A DNA stretch of 6,246 bases, from positions 6,012 to 12,257 of the forward strand of contig DIWG01000018.1 in NCBI GenBank assembly GCA_002423465.1. The letters run 5' to 3'. The notes beneath the pieces were generated by a model that had not been told where the DNA came from, made no database searches, and worked only from the letters and a program-made list of their open reading frames with translations. Each line of letters opens with the position of its first letter. Within the stretch, counting starts at the first letter, position 1. Of the stretch, positions 1-5,672 are shown in pieces. Source of the stretch: Syntrophaceae bacterium UBA6112. GTDB lineage: Bacteria; Desulfobacterota; Syntrophia; Syntrophales; UBA5619. Position numbers and translations under genes: made by a program.

Positions 1-630
1 GATACTGGCAACACTGGATTCCCACCAAGCAGGGGGCTGGATGACTGGCAGGGACACAGCACTTGCTGTTGCCGGATTCGCTGAACAGCATGCAGCCGGC
101 AGGACCGTCAGAGTGACCGGCATCGGATTCGTTTCCACTTGAGCCTTACAACAGGCCGATGCCTTCAGTTGATGTGATTCCTCTCCTTCCCCGGGAAGAA
201 TCCGACTGAAGTACCCCATACGGCAAAGCAAAAGGGTCAGATACCCGGCGCCCAGACTTAAAGCTAAAGATGCTCCCAACCTCGACAGAGCAAGCGGCCA
301 GCCCAGAATACCAACGGTAAGGGTGAAGATTTCCGGGTCCATCGTGGGAGACGCAATCCAGAACGACATGACCGGTGCAAGCGGCACACCACTCATCAAA
401 AGGCCGGCAATGATCGGAATGACGGTGCAGGAGCAGAACGGGCTGAAGGCACCCACCGCGGTGGCCAGCAGGACTGCAAGGCCCTCCCGCCCGACAAATG
501 CCCTCCGTATGGCATCTTTGAGATCCATCATATTGATCATGACGCTTAGGAACATACTCAGCAAAAAAAATGGCAGCACCTTCCATGCAGCTTTCCCAAC
601 AAACCAGACGATCTCGTACAAGTCATTCAT
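1..630 (-). CDS. DUF318/ArsP-like permease, C-terminus outside the window
   Basis: This is an inner-membrane permease of the DUF318/ArsP_1 type; characterised members (ArsP) export trivalent organoarsenicals, but the substrate here is not proven. The frame is open for 210 codons from the ATG at 630 and runs off the left edge in frame, so the stop is missing. Residues 1-34 and 51-85 are hydrophobic. The family signature FCSCTVIP lies at about 65-72 (Cys66 and Cys68), followed by SFWIASPTMDPEIF (about 89-102). After hydrophobic segments to about residue 140 comes a soluble loop rich in Ala, Pro and Ser with two vicinal cysteine pairs, Cys160-Cys161 and Cys181-Cys182. The start is supported by a strong AAGGAG (638-643) seven bases upstream. 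It follows the ArsR-family gene by 75 bp on the same strand and has its own copy of the operator at 645-660, so it is probably induced by the ligand of that repressor. Two-gene regulator-permease sets of this kind are common in anaerobic bacteria. Confidence 0.85.
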   Translation of the reverse strand, partial: MNDLYEIVWFVGKAAWKVLPFFLLSMFLSVMINMMDLKDAIRRAFVGREGLAVLLATAVGAFSPFCSCTVIPIIAGLLMSGVPLAPVMSFWIASPTMDPEIFTLTVGILGWPLALSRLGASLALSLGAGYLTLLLCRMGYFSRILPGEGEESHQLKASACCKAQVETNPMPVTLTVLPAACCSANPATASAVSLPVIQPPAWWESSVASI

Positions 631-637
631 CCTCATT

Positions 638-643
638 CTCCTT
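638..643 (-). promoter_or_regulatory. Ribosome binding site of the permease gene
   Basis: AAGGAG read on the minus strand, seven bases before the ATG at 630. It fixes the start of a gene whose 3' end is not in the window, and it abuts the operator at 645-660, so a repressor bound there would sit directly over the start of the leader. Confidence 0.7.
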
Positions 644-644
644 A

Positions 645-660
645 ATCGTGATATTACGAT
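645..660. promoter_or_regulatory. Candidate ArsR-family operator 2, before the permease
   Basis: ATCGTGATATTACGAT is an inverted repeat with perfect 5-bp arms ATCGT/ACGAT around a 6-bp centre. It has the same arms, spacing and flanks (TTA before, AA after, on the plus strand) as the copy at 1031-1046 upstream of the regulator gene. ArsR-family repressors bind short dyads of this sort near promoters. Read on the minus strand it contains TAATAT (656-651), a possible -10 box, but I see no good -35 at the right distance. It may therefore control an internal promoter or act as a roadblock between the two genes. Confidence 0.65.
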
Positions 661-705
661 AAGTTAAGGCAAAAAAAATCTCTCAAAAAACATCATATTC
701 CTTTA

Positions 706-1014
706 TCAGCAGCATTGTGGCATCCATCGGCTGATCTGCTCCTTGAGCCAGCGTATATTTTCGGCATCCAGGCAATAGTTGGTGGCCGGGCCTTCGATCT
801 CGCCATGGATCAAACCTGCTTCACGCAGCACCTTAAGATGCTGACTGACCGTCGATTGAGCCAGCGGAGTAGCGTCCACGATGTCGGCGGTGATGCACAC
901 TTTCTTCTGGGCCAGAAATGCTACAATCTGGAAACGGATGGGGTTGCCCAGCGCTTTGAGCATGTTTGCCAGCTTCTTTTGCTCCAGACTGAGCGGTATT
1001 TCCTTGATTGCCAT
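706..1014 (-). CDS. ArsR-family winged-helix transcriptional repressor
   Basis: A 102-residue metal- or metalloid-sensing repressor of the ArsR/SmtB family, which binds its operator as a dimer and releases it when ligand binds. The N-terminal segment LKALGNPIRFQIVAFL (about 19-34) is the typical opening of the family fold. The recognition helix region is STVSQHLKVLREAGLI (54-69), followed by the wing (HGEIEGPATNYCLD, 70-83). Cysteines are Cys40, Cys81 and the terminal pair Cys101-Cys102. The classical E. coli-type ELCVCDL site is absent; only one cysteine (Cys40) lies near that place, so sensing probably uses the C-terminal pair. I chose the ATG at 1014 rather than the in-frame ATG at 1026, because GGAGG lies five bases upstream of 1014 and the predicted transcription start is at about 1029. 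The gene heads a probable operon with the permease, and its operator overlaps its own -10 box, indicating autorepression. Exact ligand (As, Sb or another thiophilic metal) is unknown. Confidence 0.88.
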   Translation of the reverse strand: MAIKEIPLSLEQKKLANMLKALGNPIRFQIVAFLAQKKVCITADIVDATPLAQSTVSQHLKVLREAGLIHGEIEGPATNYCLDAENIRWLKEQISRWMPQCC

Positions 1015-1019
1015 TATAA

Positions 1020-1024
1020 CCTCC
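1020..1024 (-). promoter_or_regulatory. Ribosome binding site deciding the regulator start
   Basis: GGAGG on the minus strand, five bases upstream of the ATG at 1014. It overlaps the alternative in-frame ATG at 1026, which would have almost no leader if transcription starts near 1029, so the shorter protein is preferred. Confidence 0.75.
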
Positions 1025-1030
1025 ATATTA

Positions 1031-1046
1031 ATCGTATAATAACGAT
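1031..1046. promoter_or_regulatory. Candidate ArsR-family operator 1, over the regulator promoter
   Basis: ATCGTATAATAACGAT has arms ATCGT/ACGAT around a 6-bp centre, the same design as the dyad at 645-660. On the minus strand it covers the whole -10 box (1041-1036) of the regulator promoter, so a bound repressor would exclude RNA polymerase. This is seen in the sequence; that the neighbouring ArsR-family protein binds it is inference from position and from the duplicate site. Confidence 0.75.
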
Positions 1047-1064
1047 AAAGAGGTTTATTGTCAA
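1036..1064 (-). promoter_or_regulatory. Sigma-70-type promoter of the regulator-permease operon
   Basis: On the minus strand TTGACA (1064-1059) is followed after exactly 17 bases by TATTAT (1041-1036). This is a perfect -35 box, optimal spacing and a five-of-six -10 box. The predicted transcript starts near 1029, only a few bases before the ribosome binding site. Confidence 0.8.
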
Positions 1065-1099
1065 GAAAAAATTAATGCCTGGTATTTTTTACAGGTTAC

Positions 1100-1286
1100 A
1101 CGGGGATTGGATTTTATTCCGCTCTTGTTGAGCTGATTGTGACTTCAGCAAATGTAGATTATTTCTTGAAAGTCAATTCCGTACGTTCTGTTTTCCCAAA
1201 TACGGCTTACCCTTTACACCTCCCTCAAGCTACGCGAGGGCGAACTACCGAACTCCCACGGTCGGACTTTAACCGACAAGTCACAC
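1100..1286 (-). other. Structured non-coding segment resembling a group II intron 5' end
   Basis: This stretch, within a region with no protein gene (1065-1363), has several features of structured RNA when read on the minus strand. It begins GTGTG (1286-1282), matching the GUGYG consensus for the 5' end of group II introns. Next comes a hairpin GTCGG-TTAAAGT-CCGAC (1277-1261), similar to the short stem and AAAGTCC segment often found near the start of bacterial introns. A second hairpin, CCCTC-N9-GAGGG, lies at 1222-1240, and CCGTA and TACGG around 1205 and 1182 could pair. No reverse transcriptase and no recognisable domain V/VI follow before the regulator promoter at 1064, so if it is an intron it is a 5' fragment. 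It could instead be another structured RNA. The resemblance is from memory of intron sequences, not from a covariance search, and the lower boundary is arbitrary. Confidence 0.3.
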
Positions 1287-1305
1287 GTTTTACACGGCAT
1301 ACCCT

Positions 1306-1331
1306 ACAACTGTTTAGGGATAGGCAGTTGT
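1306..1331. repeat. Inverted repeat downstream of the AI-2E family gene
   Basis: ACAACTG (1306-1312) and CAGTTGT (1325-1331) form a perfect 7-bp stem with a 12-base loop, 33 bases beyond the stop of the AI-2E family gene. There is no T-run on either strand after the stem, so it is not a standard intrinsic terminator, but it may still help end or stabilise that transcript. It lies 20 bases before the candidate intron 5' end. Confidence 0.4.
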
Positions 1332-1363
1332 CTGACAATTTTCCATCCAGCGGCCGACCTGCG

Positions 1364-2542
1364 TCAATCGCCGAGCAGTTCACCGATGGGTTCCAAACCT
1401 TCCACCCGATCGCATACCGCTTTGATAATCATGATGATGGGTACGCCCAGCAATAAACCCCACACACCCCACAGCCAGCCCCAAAAAAGCACGGCAATGA
1501 AAACGGCCACTGGGTTCATACGGCTTGTTCGACCGATAAGCCATGGTGTCAGCAAATAACCTTCGAGACTGGTGATGACAAGCGAGACGCCTGCGACCAG
1601 AACAGCCATGCCGATCGTGCCGAATTGGAGAAAGGCGACGAGCGCCGTGCCGCCGCTTACGATGACCGGACCGATATAGGGAACCGTATTAAACACCCCG
1701 GCGGCGATCCCCCAGATTGCCGCATGTTCCAAGCCGATCCAGAGAAATGCAAGCCACGTTGTTACGCCCACTAGAATGCTGGTGAATATCTGTACGAGCA
1801 GATAGCGTTGAATCTGATCGGTAATCTCATCCAGCACCCGGAGGGTGATTTTTTTCTTGCTCAGGGCGGGACCGCTGATCTTGACCAGTTTGCGCCGGAA
1901 AGTGTCACCCGAAACCAGCATAAAATAGGCCAGAAACAATACCATGGTGAGCTGGCCGGCAAACCCGAATGCACTCATGGTTCCCATCCAAAGGTACTCT
2001 TTGACGTTCAGTTTGGACTTTTCGATCTGCACCCGCGTTACCCCGTGCGGGGCGGCAGGCGCCGGAGCAACTGTCTCGCTCGCTGCCCGTTCGAGTTGTG
2101 TGGCGGCTTTTTGCACGTTCTCTATCGCGCCCTCGGAAGTTCTCCGCTCTTTGCCCCCCGCCAGGCGAATCTTCTGCGCGGCTTCGGGCAGGGTTTCGAT
2201 CAGCCTGACGGCATCGTCGCTGAGCGAATAAACCAGAGAGCCTGTTCCACCCACGATACCGAGCAACAACACAGCGGCCCCGATGGTTCGCGGGATTCGC
2301 CATTTTTGCATCAGGTTGACAGGGGGAGAAAGCGCATAGCTGATCATCACGCTCGACATCAGCGGGATGAAAATCGCCCTGGCCCAATGCAGCATGAAGA
2401 TGACCGCGAGCACCGCAAGCAGAGCGAGCGTAAAACTGCGCACATCAACCGGCATGCTCAACACATAAGGAGCGGATTCCTGAGATTCCAGTCCGCCTTG
2501 GTTAGGGATACTCTTCGCCTTGGGCGAAAGCTTCTTCTCCAT
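1364..2542 (-). CDS. AI-2E/PerM family inner-membrane transporter
   Basis: A 392-residue integral membrane protein of the AI-2E transporter family (formerly UPF0118; relatives include TqsA and PerM). Members export or exchange small molecules or ions, so the substrate cannot be called from sequence; a quorum-signal role should not be assumed. A cytoplasmic N-terminal tail (1-35) precedes membrane segments at about 37-72 and 85-105, then a soluble domain (about 107-185) with a variable Ala/Pro-rich linker near 155-165. The C-terminal half holds hydrophobic segments at about 190-211, 248-270 and 273-325, and the last pair at 344-375. Family signatures are NTVPYIGP (285-292) and the run PWLIGR...NPVAVFIAVLFWGWLWG (333-359), ending LLGVP. 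Length is normal for the family. The start at 2542 has an AAAGAGAG-like site just upstream. The upstream BON remnant overlaps it by 85 bp in another frame, so the native promoter may lie before that remnant. Confidence 0.92.
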   Translation of the reverse strand: MEKKLSPKAKSIPNQGGLESQESAPYVLSMPVDVRSFTLALLAVLAVIFMLHWARAIFIPLMSSVMISYALSPPVNLMQKWRIPRTIGAAVLLLGIVGGTGSLVYSLSDDAVRLIETLPEAAQKIRLAGGKERRTSEGAIENVQKAATQLERAASETVAPAPAAPHGVTRVQIEKSKLNVKEYLWMGTMSAFGFAGQLTMVLFLAYFMLVSGDTFRRKLVKISGPALSKKKITLRVLDEITDQIQRYLLVQIFTSILVGVTTWLAFLWIGLEHAAIWGIAAGVFNTVPYIGPVIVSGGTALVAFLQFGTIGMAVLVAGVSLVITSLEGYLLTPWLIGRTSRMNPVAVFIAVLFWGWLWGVWGLLLGVPIIMIIKAVCDRVEGLEPIGELLGD

Positions 2543-2757
2543 TCCGGATCTCTCTTTACACCATTAGCGAAGCCGCTCAGCTGGACGGTGCCTTGGTAAG
2601 TCTCGACGCTGATCTGAAATGACTTGAGAAAATCATCCTGCGCCAGCAGGGATTTTACCTTGGTCGTGATAACCGAGTCGTCAACGTATTCGCCTGCACT
2701 TTCATGGGTGCGGGTCGATGCACAGGCCGCAAAGGTTGCGATCATCATAAAAATCAC
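2458..2757 (-). pseudogene. Truncated BON-domain lipoprotein gene
   Basis: The open frame starts at a GTG and reads 99 residues. Residues 5-13 end in a lipobox-like FAACA (Cys12), as in exported BON lipoproteins (OsmY/YraP-type envelope proteins). Residues 24-65, from YVDDSVITTKVKSLL to VQLSGFAN, match the first helix and strands of a BON domain. After residue 65 (about position 2562) similarity stops: the expected second helix and final strand are absent. The frame then runs through the ribosome binding site and first 28 codons of the AI-2E gene, giving an Arg-rich nonsense tail. The N-terminus is also poor: before the lipobox there is no positively charged region, and the only canonical start is this GTG. 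I read it as a gene that lost its 3' half by a deletion joining it to the AI-2E leader, possibly with 5' decay. A short secreted product cannot be excluded. Confidence 0.65.
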
Positions 2758-2771
2758 AAAAAAATTTTGTG
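2755..2771. repeat. AT-rich inverted repeat at the BON remnant start
   Basis: CACAAAA (2755-2761) and TTTTGTG (2765-2771) form a perfect 7-bp stem with a 3-base loop covering the GTG start of the BON remnant. A stem here would hide the start codon, which fits a decayed gene; it could also be a regulatory dyad. Confidence 0.35.
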
Positions 2772-3391
2772 AGATGATCGAGAGCTCAGTCCTGTAACAG
2801 CAAATAACCTGCCAATTGCTGAAGGAAAGTCAAAAGTTTTGATTAATCATTTATAACGGGAGATTGGATTAACAGATGGGAAGAGCGGAAAAGGTTTAAG
2901 TGATTCGTTTGGCCTCAAGATTTGGTGGAACCACAGCATATTGAGGGATGTTTTGGAGGGAGGAAGACGATCTTTTTGGGCTCTTTTTCCCAACCGGACT
3001 ATCCAGAGCTTATTGAATATCATTCGAAACAAAATATGCCCGTCATAATTATCGGGGTCTCTCTTTCAGGAAGGCTATGATAAATAAAGTCGTATTCATA
3101 ATTTTCAAGATCCTCAAATCACCGGATTCGCTTTCTCAAGCTACGAGTTCTTACCGTCACTGCACGATGCAAGAGAAGACTATAAGTTCATGAGAAGTAC
3201 ACCCCCCTCCGACCGATCTACCGTGAAGCCGCCCCCCACTGTTAAAATCCCCTGACGGTTTCGCCTTGGGGAACAACTTTCCGACCGCAGAATGCGTCCC
3301 CTCGAAATCTCCACGAGTGCATCAGAAATCCCCGTTTCATTGAAGTCATCTCCGAAAAGATCGCATGTTCTTTTCATTCATAAATTTACCA
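2772..3391. other. Stretch without a recognisable gene
   Basis: No reading frame here looks like a known family. Short frames exist on both strands (for example 2847-3032 and 3180-3377 on the minus strand), but they lack ribosome binding sites and familiar motifs. The first half is AT-rich. Positions 3200-3315 differ: read on the minus strand they are G-rich, with runs such as GGGGACGC, CAGGGG, GTGGGGGGC and GGAGGGGGG, and an 8-base direct repeat TCCGACCG (plus strand, 3208-3215 and 3280-3287). That texture reminds me of non-coding ends of insertion sequences, but I see no transposase or paired terminal repeats. Confidence 0.4.
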
Positions 3392-3420
3392 TTGACATAT
3401 CGCTTGGCAATCAGTACTAA
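3392..3420 (+). promoter_or_regulatory. Candidate promoter of the diguanylate cyclase gene
   Basis: TTGACA (3392-3397) is a perfect -35 box, followed after 17 bases by TACTAA (3415-3420), a weak -10 box matching three of six positions. It points towards the PAS-GGEEF gene and would give a leader of about 135 bases containing a small CCGTT/AACGG hairpin near 3510-3527. I saw no c-di-GMP riboswitch features in that leader. Confidence 0.4.
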
Positions 3421-3560
3421 CTTCGCCCATAACGATCCTGAGAAATTTTAGGGTTTTTGTGGTACCTCGTTCGTCATGGTCATTCCGACGCGTTATGGTG
3501 CATAGGAACCGTTGCGACAGGAACGGCTTTATCGGGGACATTCAATGAAGGGCTTAATGG

Positions 3561-4541
3561 ATGATCGACATGAACAAGCGTGACGGCATTTCCATCGGGC
3601 GGGATCAGGAAATGGAAGCGTTGCGCGAAAGCGAAGCGAAATTCCGCCAGATCGCCGACCATTCGGGAGACTGTCTGTGGATGATGGATCTGGCGACTCT
3701 TCGGTTTACCTATGTCAGTCCCTCCGTCATGAAAATCTATGGCTCCACGCCGGAAGAAACGATGGCAATGTCCCTACAAGAGGTGCTGCCCCCCCATTCG
3801 CTGAAGATAGCGTTGAAACTTCTGGGAGAGGAGATGTCGCACGAAGCGGACGCCGCCGATCCCGAGCGCACTCGCACAATTGAAATCGAGGAATATCGTA
3901 AGGATCGTTCGCTTGTCTGGGTCGAGAGCACGTTGTCATTTCTGCGGGACAAACAGCAGCGGCCCGTGGCAATCATCGGTGTGAGCCGGGATGTTACGGA
4001 GCGCAGGCGTCTTATGGAGGAGCTCGAAAAGCTCGCGGTGACAGACCCCTTGACCGGCGCCTTCAACCGTCGTTACTTTCTGGACAAATTGCATCGGGAG
4101 ATGAATCGTAGCGATCGCTACGCCGCTCCGCTTTCCCTCATCATGCTGGACATCGATTACTTCAAGGCCGTCAATGACCGCTTCGGTCACGAAACGGGAG
4201 ATCAGATGCTCAGAGGGCTGGTAGAACTGATCCGTAAGCGGATTCGTGCGTCGGATCTCCTGGCCCGCTGGGGCGGTGAGGAATTCCTGATCCTGCTCAT
4301 CAATACGCCCCTTCCCCAGTCGGTGGCGCTGGCTGAGACCCTCCTGAAGCGGCTGCAAAACCGGCCTTTCCCCGAGATCGGATTGCTGACGGCCAGTTTC
4401 GGTGTGACGCAGTATCGGGAACTTGAGAGTGTCGACGCGCTACTGACCCGTGTGGACAACCTGATGTATCAGGCCAAGAAGGAGGGACGAGCCCGTATTG
4501 CCTATGACGCGGTCTCTGACGCCAACCCTTCCACGCCCTGA
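3561..4541 (+). CDS. PAS-GGDEF diguanylate cyclase
   Basis: A 326-residue soluble cytoplasmic enzyme expected to make cyclic di-GMP from two GTP. The PAS sensor domain covers about 22-150: SEAKFRQIADHSGDCLWMMD at its start, YVSPSVMKIYG (51-61), and a PAC-like end VWVEST...GVSRDVTERR. A short helical linker (150-160) leads to the GGDEF domain (about 161-317), beginning TDPLTGAFNRR. Metal-binding Asp197 lies in LDIDYFK, Asn205 in AVNDRFGH, and the active-site motif GGEEF is intact at 238-242. The inhibitory I-site RxxD is present as RASD (229-232), exactly five residues before GGEEF, so product feedback inhibition is likely. There is no membrane segment and no EAL domain. The start is the first possible one in frame: a TAA stop lies one codon upstream, and AAGGG (3548-3552) sits eight bases before the ATG. 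The PAS ligand is unknown. It is monocistronic and convergent with the reductase gene. Confidence 0.95.
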   Translation: MIDMNKRDGISIGRDQEMEALRESEAKFRQIADHSGDCLWMMDLATLRFTYVSPSVMKIYGSTPEETMAMSLQEVLPPHSLKIALKLLGEEMSHEADAADPERTRTIEIEEYRKDRSLVWVESTLSFLRDKQQRPVAIIGVSRDVTERRRLMEELEKLAVTDPLTGAFNRRYFLDKLHREMNRSDRYAAPLSLIMLDIDYFKAVNDRFGHETGDQMLRGLVELIRKRIRASDLLARWGGEEFLILLINTPLPQSVALAETLLKRLQNRPFPEIGLLTASFGVTQYRELESVDALLTRVDNLMYQAKKEGRARIAYDAVSDANPSTP

Positions 4542-4667
4542 TACCGGATACCGAATGGACGACAGAGAGGCCAAAAAAATTCTCACCTCATTATGTCCTT
4601 GTTCAGTTTTGCCGGACCATCTCTATCAACGATGGCAGAAGTAAATAGCCGGTGAGGCAGGATTGGG

Positions 4668-5558
4668 TTACGACCGCTTCCCTGGCAGGTTCGAGAGTTT
4701 TTCCAGCAGAAGGATAAAGCTGGAATTGTCCATATCGCCCTGGCCGTCATTGATCGTTTCGATCATCAGCTCACGCACCTGCGATGTGACCGGCAGCGCC
4801 GCTCCATATACCTTTCCGGCTTCCACGGTGATGTCCAGATCTTTGCGATGCAGGCGCATCCGAAAGCCGGGTTTGAAGTTCCGGTCGATCATTTTTTGCC
4901 CGTGGATTTCCAGGATGCGGCTGTACGCCGAGCCGCCCATCAACGCCTGACGCACCTTGGCCGGATCGACACCCGCTTTTGCGGCAAACACCAGCGCTTC
5001 GGAGACCGCTTCGATGTGGATGGACGTGAGGATCTGGTTTGCCGCCTTGGTGATCTGCCCCGCGCCCGACTCGCCAATGCGCAAGATCGTTTTCCCCATC
5101 GCCTGGAAAATCGGCAGGGCGCGATTAAACGCCGCTTCCTTGCCTCCGACCATAATCGAAAGCGTTGCGTTCTTTGCACCGATGTCGCCTCCGCTGACGG
5201 GGGCATCGAGAAAATCACAGCCGCGAGTCTCGGCTTCCTGCGCAAGCTTGCGTACAGCAATCGGTGAAATCGTGCTCATATCGATGATCAGTGTCCCCGC
5301 GTGCACGCCGTCGAATACGCCGTCCTTGCCTGCAACGACCTGCAAGACGTCTGGCGTGTCCGGCAGCATCGTGATCACCACATCGCTCTTCCGGGCGATT
5401 TCTTTGGGGGTGTTGCACCACACCGCACCCTCGGCAAACAGATCCTCGATCTTGGAGCGGGTACGGGTCAAGACATTGAGGGGGTAACTCGCTTTCATCA
5501 GGTTGTGCGCCATGGGTTTCCCCATCGTGCCGAGACCTATAAAACCTATGCGTTCCAT
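4668..5558 (-). CDS. GarR/3-hydroxyisobutyrate dehydrogenase-family reductase
   Basis: A 296-residue cytoplasmic NAD(P)-dependent beta-hydroxyacid dehydrogenase. The closest match by eye is tartronate semialdehyde reductase (GarR/GlxR: 2-hydroxy-3-oxopropionate to glycerate), but glyoxylate, succinate-semialdehyde and 3-hydroxyisobutyrate enzymes share the fold. The N-terminal Rossmann domain begins IGFIGLGTMGKPMA (4-17, GxGxxG). After the second strand comes TRTRSK (31-36), whose basic residues suggest NADPH rather than NADH. The substrate loop is DAPVSGG (118-124). The catalytic lysine is Lys171 in GAGQITKAANQ, and the C-terminal signature RNFKPGFRMRLHRKDL spans 226-241. All key residues are present and length is normal. 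The ATG at 5558 is preferred over 5570, because GGAGG lies between them and family members start a few residues before the first strand. No partner gene lies next to it, so its pathway cannot be fixed from context. Confidence 0.93.
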   Translation of the reverse strand: MERIGFIGLGTMGKPMAHNLMKASYPLNVLTRTRSKIEDLFAEGAVWCNTPKEIARKSDVVITMLPDTPDVLQVVAGKDGVFDGVHAGTLIIDMSTISPIAVRKLAQEAETRGCDFLDAPVSGGDIGAKNATLSIMVGGKEAAFNRALPIFQAMGKTILRIGESGAGQITKAANQILTSIHIEAVSEALVFAAKAGVDPAKVRQALMGGSAYSRILEIHGQKMIDRNFKPGFRMRLHRKDLDITVEAGKVYGAALPVTSQVRELMIETINDGQGDMDNSSFILLLEKLSNLPGKRS

Positions 5559-5562
5559 AATT

Positions 5563-5567
5563 CCTCC
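5563..5567 (-). promoter_or_regulatory. Ribosome binding site deciding the reductase start
   Basis: GGAGG on the minus strand, four bases before the ATG at 5558 (slightly short spacing). The alternative ATG at 5570 has no purine-rich site upstream. Confidence 0.6.
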
Positions 5568-5598
5568 CATGAATATGCAATAATGTGCCTCGATGATT

Positions 5599-5629
5599 TA
5601 TCTACACTCACAAGGCCTCCTGATGTCAA
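5599..5629 (-). promoter_or_regulatory. Candidate promoter of the reductase gene
   Basis: On the minus strand TTGACA (5629-5624) is a perfect -35 box. Possible -10 boxes are TGTAGA at 17 bases (5606-5601) or TAGATA at 19 bases (5604-5599), each only half matching consensus. It lies in the AT-rich patch between copA and the reductase and would give a leader of roughly 35 bases. Confidence 0.4.
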
Positions 5630-5672
5630 TAGATAAAATTACCCCTCAACGAAATTATTTTCTACCGTTACT

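Noticed and set aside
146..586. Minus-strand 146-residue frame inside the permease gene
   Set aside because: It is one frame off the permease, rich in Cys, His, Arg and Gly in a shadow-like way, and has no family motif; the true frame gives clear membrane segments and FCSCTVIP.
323..667. Plus-strand frame opposite the permease
   Set aside because: Antisense to a well-supported gene, and it contains no recognisable domain.
715..1131. Plus-strand 138-residue frame opposite the regulator
   Set aside because: It is the complement of the ArsR-family gene and its promoter, with no coherent domain.
1905..2387. Second minus-strand frame within the AI-2E gene
   Set aside because: Out-of-frame shadow with Arg/Gly/Ala-rich text and no motif.
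1808..2599. Plus-strand 263-residue frame opposite the AI-2E gene
   Set aside because: Long, but rich in His, Arg, Gln and Gly with no membrane or domain pattern; the minus strand carries clear AI-2E family signatures.
2847..3032. Minus-strand 61-residue frame in the gene-free stretch
   Set aside because: It has no family resemblance, and the opposite strand is equally open; probably chance in AT-rich DNA.
3180..3377. Minus-strand 65-residue frame in the gene-free stretch
   Set aside because: It has no ribosome binding site, its text is low in hydrophobic structure, and its C-terminal half is translation of G-rich runs; not supported as a gene.
3421..3560. c-di-GMP riboswitch before the diguanylate cyclase
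   Set aside because: I looked for the conserved GEMM core segments and did not find them; only a weak 5-bp hairpin is present.
4582..4656. CTCACC/GGTGAG pair as a bidirectional terminator between the convergent genes
   Set aside because: The arms are only six bases and 63 bases apart, with no T-run; this is not a credible terminator.
4957..5487. Plus-strand 176-residue frame opposite the reductase gene
   Set aside because: Antisense to a gene with all catalytic residues in place; it contains no domain.
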